Of a stretch of DNA of 64,000 nucleotides, positions 57,165 through 64,000 are shown in pieces; the stretch's first letter is position 1; the number at the start of each line of letters is the position of its first letter. Under the pieces are notes generated by a model. The model ran no database searches. It saw only the letters and a list, made by a program, of their open reading frames with translations, and was not told the origin of the DNA. Location of the stretch: assembly GCA_963556195.1 (NCBI GenBank), contig OY744523.1, forward strand, positions 81,494,480 through 81,558,479. Direction: 5' to 3'. Source of the stretch: Sepiola atlantica (Eukaryota; Mollusca; Cephalopoda; Sepiida; Sepiolidae). The position numbers were made by a program, and so were the translations under genes.

Positions 57165-57745
57165 GAAAAGATCCTCTCAAAATGACGTCACTTCCGGTCC
57201 AACCGGAAAGATGATTCAGCAATTTAGGTTTCCTAAATGGTCACCGATTTATGAATGGCTCGGATATGCCTTGTTTACTTTTAACTTATAGTAAAAAACA
57301 TTCTCTTAACAACGTAATGTAAATAATGAATGAAAACTGTGAACAAATCCTCTCACGATGACGTCACTACCGGATAAACCGGAAGTATGAGTCAGCAATT
57401 TAGTTTTCCTGAATGGTCATCGATTTACTAATAGCTCGGATATGCCTTGTTTACTTTTAACATTTAGTAGAAAACATTCTCTTAACAACGTAATGTAAAT
57501 AATGAATGAAAACTGTGAAAAAAATCCTCTCACAATGACGTCACTAAAGAGGGGAGGAGAAGCCTGGGAGGGTGGACCTCCTAGAAATGCAAAGGACAGA
57601 CCCGGATATGCCTTGTTTACTTGTAATTTATAGTAAAAAACATTCTCTTAACAACGTAATGTAAATAATGAATGAAAACTGTGAAAAAATCCTCTCACGA
57701 TGACGTCACTTCCGGATTAACCAGAAGGATTCTCACAATGACGTC
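57165..57745. repeat. 177-bp repeats containing TGACGTCA, expanded
   Basis: TGACGTCA occurs at 57183, 57359, 57536, 57701 and 57739. The first three are 176-177 bp apart. A small piece of truncated U2 element (57543-57603) interrupts the series and is followed by a second partial copy of the repeat, so this unit has an internal duplication. Confidence 0.8.
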
Positions 57746-57952
57746 ACTAAGGGGAGGAGAAGCCTGGGAGGGTGGACCTCCTAGAACTGCAAAGGACAGA
57801 CCCGTAGACCGGCGTAAATGAAGACCCGAAGGCCAAGACAATAGCAGTGAAGACCCGAAAGCCAAGATAATACCAGTCTATGTGGTTCAGTATTCATCGG
57901 AACAGATACTACACTTTGATCTTAGCCAAAAGGCCGAGAAAGACTTGAAATT
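57745..57952 (-). mobile_element. Truncated U2-headed element
   Basis: Minus-strand U2 head (57900-57950) with the CTGGTATTGTCTTGGC-type body, cut off at CTCCCCTTAGTGACGTCA. Same truncation junction as 37335. Confidence 0.8.
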
Positions 57953-58469
57953 TTAACAATAATCGCCATTGGAAGTATGGTTGAGAAAACACGCTGGTTG
58001 ATGAAGAAAATGGGTTTAATTAATTGTATTTATAATTTTTCTTAATATCACCTTATCGGAACGTATTGTGAATACATATGGAAACTTGATAATAGCAGTT
58101 ATAAGTGTATATTTGTAAATCTGAATTTAATGGAAGGTTAAAAAGAATGTATTATGTAAATGAGGAAGCCCGTCTAATGTCTAAACGACGTTTATTAAGG
58201 GTATAAAAGGCTGTTGAAATCTGTTAGTTTTAGGTGTATTCTTGCCACGTTTTCACTTCTAATCGCAGTCTCGACCTGAAATTTCGTTCTTCTCCCATCT
58301 AATAAGGTTATTTAATGTTATCTAATGTAAATTTAATTAATTAATAATAGTTTCCTAATTCTACATGTATAAAAATATTATGAACGCTGACTCGAAAAGC
58401 TTAATTAATAAAATCTTAATTACTCGAGACCCCCCTCCCCTCTGTCTTCTGTTTACAAAAATTCCCCAG

Positions 58470-58500
<31 letters not shown>

Positions 58501-58526
58501 AGAGAAGTGCTCGTTATATTATAAGT
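57953..58526 (+). promoter_or_regulatory. TATA-containing segment, third block
   Basis: Conserved segment with TATAAAAGG at 58202 and GACA microsatellite at 58471-58502. Confidence 0.4.
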
Positions 58527-58810
58527 GGACTAGCGAAAATAGACTCCCTAACGGTCGTCTATTTTTGCTAGGCTGCCGCGTTCTTGGGTGGTTAGACAAA
58601 AGAAATGAAAAAAAATTGTCTCCGAATACTTTTTTTGTTTAAAAAGGAAAAAAAAAATTTTTTTTTTTTTTTCTTTATTAAGCGGAAAATTTTTTTTTTT
58701 TTTTTTTGCGGGAAATTTTTTTTTTTTTTCGCGCCAAAATTTTTTTTTTTTTCTCGCCAAAAAAAAAAAAATGAAAAAAAAAAATTCCCCCCCCCCCCCC
58801 GTGAAAAAAT
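58527..58810. repeat. Short leader copy followed by homopolymer tracts
   Basis: A partial unit leader (GGACTAGCGAAAATAGACTC) followed by alternating long A, T and C runs with GCGGGAAA and CGCGCC islands. Lys/Phe-rich frames are artefacts. Confidence 0.7.
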
Positions 58811-58920
58811 CGAGAGCGAACGCAGACCCAATCGTATTCTGGAAGAACAGATCGAGCGCGAACGCAGACCCAATCGTATTCTGGAAGAACAGATCGAGCG
58901 CGGACGCAGACCCCAAAGCA
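58811..58920. repeat. 42-bp tandem repeat, 2.6 copies
   Basis: Unit CGAGCGCGAACGCAGACCCA followed by ATCGTATTCTGGAAGAACAGAT, at 58811, 58853 and 58895 (partial). As 42 is divisible by three, one frame gives a 14-residue repeat, NRILEEQIERERRP, with coiled-coil-like charge. No start or gene context supports it as coding. Confidence 0.85.
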
Positions 58921-59023
58921 TAAAAAGAACCATTTACTATACGATCATTTATTGCTAAATGAGAGATGTGAAAAAAAAGGCGATTTGTTCAAGTATTTGA
59001 ATTAAGAAAGAATTTTCAAGTGT

Positions 59024-59096
59024 GTTCCTTTAGCTCAGATGGTAGCGCGTGTGGCTGTTAGCGTCATGGTTGCGAGTTCGAATCGCGACGTTGACG
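59024..59096 (+). pseudogene. tRNA-like sequence (Asn-type anticodon loop), degenerate
   Basis: A-box-like TAGCTCAGATGGTAGCGC and B-box-like GAGTTCGAATC at tRNA spacing. The anticodon loop reads CTGTTAG, which would give GTT (Asn). The anticodon and T stems contain mismatches, and the acceptor ends do not pair. It is therefore a tRNA pseudogene or the head of a tRNA-derived SINE rather than a working tRNA. Confidence 0.5.
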
Positions 59097-59272
59097 CCGA
59101 AAATTATTTATTGTTTATTTAGTCTTTAATATGTGGCCCAATGTATTTGTTTATGTTTCCGACTTTGAAATTAATTAAATAGTAATTATCTCCCCTTCTG
59201 TTTACAAAAATTCCCCAGGACGGACAGACAGACAGACATCCTGACAGAGAAAGTGTTCGTTATATTATAAGT

Positions 59273-61588
59273 GGACTAGCCAAAATAGCCTCCCTACGGT
59301 CGTCTATTTTTGCTAGGCTGCCGCGTCGGAAATGAACGCTCACCAGTAAACCGATGGAGACTCAGTCATATTTCTGGGGTGGGTAGACATCGATTTTCTA
59401 TGTTTCTAACCAAGTATATTTTTAGTTTAAAAACAAATAAAACATGTTTAAAACATTTTTTTACCCACTCTCTCTAAAAGTTTTTTTCACCCTCCCCCAA
59501 GAATACTAATATTTTCAGTTTAAAAAAAAGTCGCCCCCCCCAAATTTATTTTTTTCCCTTATCCGTAATAGTAATATTTTCAGTTAGAAAAAGAGAAAAA
59601 AAAAAGAAATAATATCTACCCCCCTCCTAAATTTCTTTTTGTACTCTTCCCCATGAATAGTTATATTTTCAGTTAGAAACAGAAAAAAAAGAAAAAAATT
59701 TTTTACCCCCCCACCCCAAAAAAAAGAAAAGATATTTGTCACCCTTCCCCATGAATAGTAATATTTTCAGTTAGAAAAAGAAAAAAAGTTTTTACCCCCC
59801 TCCCACCAAAATTTTTTATTGAATAGGAATTGTATTTAAGTTAAAAAAAAAAATAAATAAAAATTTCCCCCCCCCCCCCAAAAAAAATTTTTTTTAGTTA
59901 CCTTTCCCCATGAATAGTAATATTTTCAGTTAGAAAAAAGAAAAAAACATTTCCCCCCCCTCCCCAAAAAAAAATTTTTTTTTGTTACCCTTCCCCATGA
60001 ATAGTAATAATTTCAGTTAGAAAAAGAGAAAAAAAAAAAAATTTTTACCCAGCCCCCCAAAAAAAATTTTTTTTGTTACCCTTCCCATTGAGTAGTAATA
60101 TTTTCAGTAAGAAAAAGTAAAAAAAAAAAAATTTTACCCCCCCCTCACCCCCCCCCCAATTTTTTTGTTACCCTTCCCCATGAATTGGGATGTTTTCAGT
60201 TCAAAAAAAAAAAAATTTTTACCCCCCCCCAAAAAAATTTTTTTTGTTACCCTTCCCCATGAATAGTAATATTTTCAGTTAGAAAAAGAAAAAAAAAAAA
60301 AAATGTTTACCCCCCCCCACCCCAAAAAAAAAATTTTTTTGTTACCCTTCCCCATGAGTAGTAATATTTTCAGTAAGAAAAAGGAAAAAAAAAAAAAACT
60401 TTTTCCCTCCCCCACCCAAAAAAAAAATTTTTTTTGTTACCCTTCCCCATGAGTAGTAATATTTTCAGTTAGAAAAAGAAAAAAAAAAAAAAATTTTTAC
60501 CCCCCCCCACCCGAAAAAAAAATAAAATTTTGTTACCCTTCCCCATGAGTAGTAATATTTTCAGTTAGAAAAAGAAAAAAAAAAAAAAAAATTTTACCCC
60601 CCCCCCCACCGGAAAAAAAAAAAAAATTTGTTACCCTTCCCCATGAATTGGAGTGTTTTCAGTTGAAAAAAAAAAAAAAAAAATTTTACCCCCCCCCCCA
60701 AAAAATTTTTTCTTTTGTTACCCTTCCCCATGAATAGTAATATTGTAAGTGAGAAAAAGAAAAAAACATTTTTTTACCCCATGCATAGTTAAAATAATGT
60801 AACCAAATTAGTAGGCGCCTCGGTCATATCAAAGAACTAATGTTTAAATATGCTATTGAAGGCGCCTACGTCATATCAAAGAACCAGTTTTGTTATTTTT
60901 CCAAAACGGTTACCCATTTAGTAATGGCCGAGATATTTGTTGCTTAACTTCCTATTTACAATAAAACACCTTTGCTTATTAACGTAATGAATGTAAAGAC
61001 TGATAATGTGAAAAGATCCTCTCAAAATGACGTCACTTCCGGTCCAACCGGAAAGATGATTCATCAATTTAGGTTTCCTAAATGGTCACCGATTTATGAA
61101 TGGCTCGTATATGCCTTGTTTACTTTTAACTTATAGTAAAAAACATTCTCGGTACAACGTAATGTAAATAATGAATGAAAACTGTGAACAAATCCTCTCA
61201 CGATGACGTCACTACCGGATAAACCGGAAGTATGAGTCAGCAATTTAGTTTTCCTGAATGGTCACCGATTTACTAATAGCTCGGATGTGCCTTGTTTACT
61301 TTTAACATTTAGTAGAAAACATTCTCTTAACAACGTAATGTAAATAATGAATGAAAACTGTGAAAAAAATCCTCTCACAATGACGTCACTAAAGAGGGGA
61401 GGAGAAGCCTGGGAGGTGGACCTCCTAGAAATGCAAAGGACAGACCCGTAGACCGGCGTAAATGAAGACCCGAAGGCCAAGACAATACCAGTCGAGACCC
61501 GAAGGCCAATACAATACCAGTCTATGTGGTTCAGTATTCATCGGAACAGATACTACACATTGATCTTAGCCAAAAGGCCGAGAAAGAC
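59273..61588. repeat. Complex tandem unit, copy D, cut by LINE
   Basis: Leader (59273-59420), homopolymer minisatellite (59420-60780), GTAGGCGCC module (60813-60880), TGACGTCA repeats (61028, 61204, 61381; 176-177 bp apart) and truncated U2 element (61388-61588). The unit ends exactly at the U2 head, where a LINE begins. Confidence 0.85.
61388..61588 (-). mobile_element. Truncated U2-headed element next to LINE
   Basis: Same truncated element as 37335 and 57745. The U2 head runs to AAAGACT at 61583-61589. Other copies continue TGAAATTTTAACA; this one continues into LINE coding sequence. Confidence 0.8.
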
Positions 61589-64000
61589 TGAAGGGCTCCC
61601 AGGAACAGCTATTACTAACCTTACAGCGGGAATTGACGGGAGCTGTAATTGGGAATAGGAAGTGGGTTCACTTTAAGAAGGTAATTAGGTCTTTTTCTGC
61701 TGATTTTAGTCGACGACTCAATCTAACAACTAGAGTAGCTAAAGTGGCACTAGATTCTAGATTAGATCGGGCGGTGGAGGCGGGGCATAGTGCTAAAGTT
61801 ACTATAATTAAGGCAAAGCTTGCGTCTGTTGCTATGCATCAGCACCAAGCCTTAGTGATTAGGGCTAGGTTAAAGAGAATGCCTCAAGAAGCAACAAGTA
61901 TGGCCGATGAATTGCGTGCAGAGGAACGTCGACAAGCTGCTGATCGGCATATCGCACGTGTCTCATTGCCGGATGGGCGTCTCGTGACCACAAACGAAGG
62001 TATTCTGGAGGCGTTTCGTTCTCATTTCCAGGATCTTTTTACCAGGGAACCCGGTCTGTCATTAATACATTTCGACCCCTATTTAGCTGACTTTTCTCGT
62101 CTCGAGGCGACCGAAGCAGCTAGGTCCGAAGGTTGCATAACGGAGGAAGAAGTTCAGGAAGCCTTAAGGTGGGTTGGCCTTAACAAGTCTCTCGGTATTG
62201 ATGGTTTGCCCTACGAGGTGTATTTGAGGATGTCGCACATGTTTGTTCCCTTGCTGACAGTTTTATTTAACTCGTGGTTTAGGAATGGGACTATTCCCGA
62301 GTACTTGACCATGGGTATAGTGAAGTTGTTACGCAAAAGCAAAAATGGTGGGGATGGGTTAGATAATTTCCGGCCCTTAATGATGCTAAATGCTGAGTTA
62401 AAGATTTTTGCCAAGATCTTAACCAATCGACTGCAGCTTGTTTTGGCTGGTCTAATTAGCCCCGAACAGACTTGTGCTGTAAAGGGTCGGACCATTCAAG
62501 ATAACTTGCACTCGATAAGCCTGATCATAGATAAAGTCGACACAGAAGCCGCGCTGATCAATTTAGATCAGTCCAAAGCATTCGATAGGGTGGACCATCG
62601 TTACTTGGAGGCTGTTTTGTCTGCGGCCGGTTTCGGTCCGCAGTTTCGCTCTTGGATTCGCCTCTTGTATGCGAACCCCGGTGTGCGGGTAGAGATGAAT
62701 GGTGTGATGTCTAAGACCTTCAAATTATCCAGATCTCTTCGTCAGGGATGTCCGCTTTAACCGATGCTTTATGTGCTTGTGTTGGAGCCCTTCCTTCACA
62801 GGCTAAGGGTGAATCCGGTCCTTAATGGGATTACTTTGGCAGGTGCTTGCACCACGTTAAATTACTCCGCCTTTGCCGACGACTTGACTGTGCTTGTAAC
62901 AAGCAGTGCCGAGATTAGTGTCGTCGACAGAGAAATCAGAATGTATGAAACTATAAGAGGGGCAAAAATTAACTGTGACAAGTCTGTTGGCTTGCGCATT
63001 GGTGCCTGGAGAGGTGTACCCCTGCAGGGACCCTTTAGCTGGACAAACAGGCCTTGCAAGCTACTCGGCGTCTGGTTCGGTCCTGATCTGCATCTGGAGA
63101 AAAATTGGTCGGAAGTATTGAAAGCGATTCGGGCCGCAGCTGGTCTGTGGATCCGTAGAAATCTTTCGTTAAAGGGGAGAGCGGAGGTGTGTTGCTCTCA
63201 CATTTATCCGATCATCCTATATCGACCTTCAGTGCTTCCTCTCCCGTCGGATACACTGCTTGAGATGCAGCGGGTTCTTTTCAAGTTTTTGTGGCTGGGC
63301 AAGGCCCCTATGGTCCGTCGATAGATTTGTTATCTCATCCTTCTGAGGGCGGTCTAGGTATGCCAAACGTCGAGATTCGACGTCATACACTTCGGCTTTT
63401 TTTTTTATCTAGATCGAATAAGTTCACAAACTGAGGGAAACGGTGTCTTCTGGAAGGAAGACACTAAGAAAACCTTTCCGGCTTTTAAAAGTGTGCACTT
63501 GGATGAGGGGGAGGCACACAGGTTGCCCCGAGGCGAGTGCTCCTTTTATCGTGAATGCAGACACGCTTTGAAGTTCTTCTTAAGGGTGAAAGAAAGCCTC
63601 TCTGACACCCTACTGTTGTCCCGAAAGGCATTATATCGGGTTATGGTGAGGGGGACTGTTCGAGATGACAGGATTGAGGGGCTCGCTTTGGCGATAGGGG
63701 AGCTACGCTCAATCTGGCCTTGGGCGCCTGGGTTACGGTGCTTTGATAATGACGAGGCAACGCTAACCTAGCTGATGATAAGAAATGCTCTCTGGGTCGG
63801 TAAGAAGCTTCATTCAGCTGGCTTGGTGAGTTCACCGACTTGTGTTAGATGCGGCGATGAAGACGAGACCGTGAGTCATGCCTTCTTTTATTGCCGCATT
63901 GTTGTGCCGCTGATTACGCTTGTTACAGGTCTCATGGTTCGCATACTTAACGTATCGTCTTTTGACCTGGAACCTATCAATGTATGTAGCAACTGGGTTC
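61589..64000 (+). pseudogene. 5'-truncated Tx1-clade-like LINE (reverse transcriptase)
   Basis: Remnant of a non-LTR retrotransposon ORF2, open from the junction at 61588. It lacks the 5' part with the endonuclease and runs off the window. The linker region is followed by a reverse transcriptase: GIDGLPYEVYLRM, motif A NLDQSKAFDRVDH (near 62560-62600), motif B LRQGCPL (62740), and motif C FADDLTVL (62872-62895). Next come the GAWRGVPLQGPF and LKGRAEVC segments typical of Tx1-like proteins. Near the window end is a CVRCG...HAFFYC zinc-knuckle-like C-terminal segment. It is dead: TAA at 62758-62760 replaces the expected Ser after RQGCPL; the frame is lost at 63322 and regained near the T10 run at about 63400; another stop (TAG) is at 63769. 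The 61633-62760 and 62764-63324 frames are one continuous frame. Confidence 0.88.

Larger units (their letters stand above)
55406..58526. repeat. Complex tandem unit, copy C (3,121 bp)
   Basis: Same order as copy A: leader, homopolymer minisatellite (55550-56935), GTAGGCGCC module (56967-57040), TGACGTCA repeats (57165-57745), truncated U2 elements, TATA segment (TATAAAAGG at 58202) and GACA microsatellite (58471-58502). The next leader starts at 58527. Confidence 0.85.

Noticed and set aside
59024..59096. Functional tRNA-Asn gene
   Set aside because: Acceptor stem does not pair, and the T and anticodon stems carry mismatches.
62211..62495. Minus-strand frame in the LINE
   Set aside because: Antisense shadow of the reverse transcriptase coding sequence.

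Overview
This window is eukaryotic repeat-rich DNA, almost certainly from an invertebrate animal. A lophotrochozoan such as a mollusc is my best guess, but no host gene confirms it. Evidence for an animal genome is a Tx1-clade-like LINE, a Helitron, U2-snRNA-headed short retroelements, inverted-repeat MITE-like elements, a long satellite array, spliceosomal-type splice signals and AATAAA-type polyadenylation signals. I see no bacterial operons, CRISPR arrays, rRNA genes or convincing conserved host genes.

Layout. 1-4.0 kb is AT-rich DNA with a TA microsatellite, a degenerate tandem repeat, a hairpin-bearing promoter-like stretch and a worn U2 fragment. 4.04-31.34 kb is one structure: a ~26.7-kb array of a 108-bp satellite monomer with higher-order periods of 216 bp, 648 bp and about 4-4.75 kb. 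It is flanked on both sides by the same ~35-bp minisatellite and broken by a 200-N gap. 31.4-39.6 kb and 53.9-61.6 kb are two blocks of one complex tandem unit of about 3.0-3.1 kb. Each unit carries, in order, a conserved leader, an A/T/C-homopolymer minisatellite, a GTAGGCGCC inverted repeat, ~177-bp repeats containing TGACGTCA, a U2-derived element and a TATA-containing stretch. 39.0-53.8 kb is an island between the two blocks. It holds minisatellites, a tandem array of exon-like 260-bp repeats, an intact 2055-codon Helitron replicase-helicase (minus strand), a MITE and a long fold-back element. From 61.59 kb to the window end is a decayed, 5'-truncated Tx1-like LINE.

How the parts relate. 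The only long intact protein is the Helitron RepHel. It joins an N-terminal Ulp1/SENP-like cysteine protease, nine 23-residue repeats resembling the STPR DNA-binding repeat, a zinc-finger-like segment, a two-tyrosine HUH Rep nuclease and a Pif1-type helicase. The U2-headed elements are real retro-insertions: two copies have 9-10 bp target-site duplications, and the matching empty site is visible in the other block of the same unit. The LINE begins exactly at the edge of a U2 fragment, notable because the Tx1 clade contains U2-targeting families. Most other open frames are chance readings through repeats.
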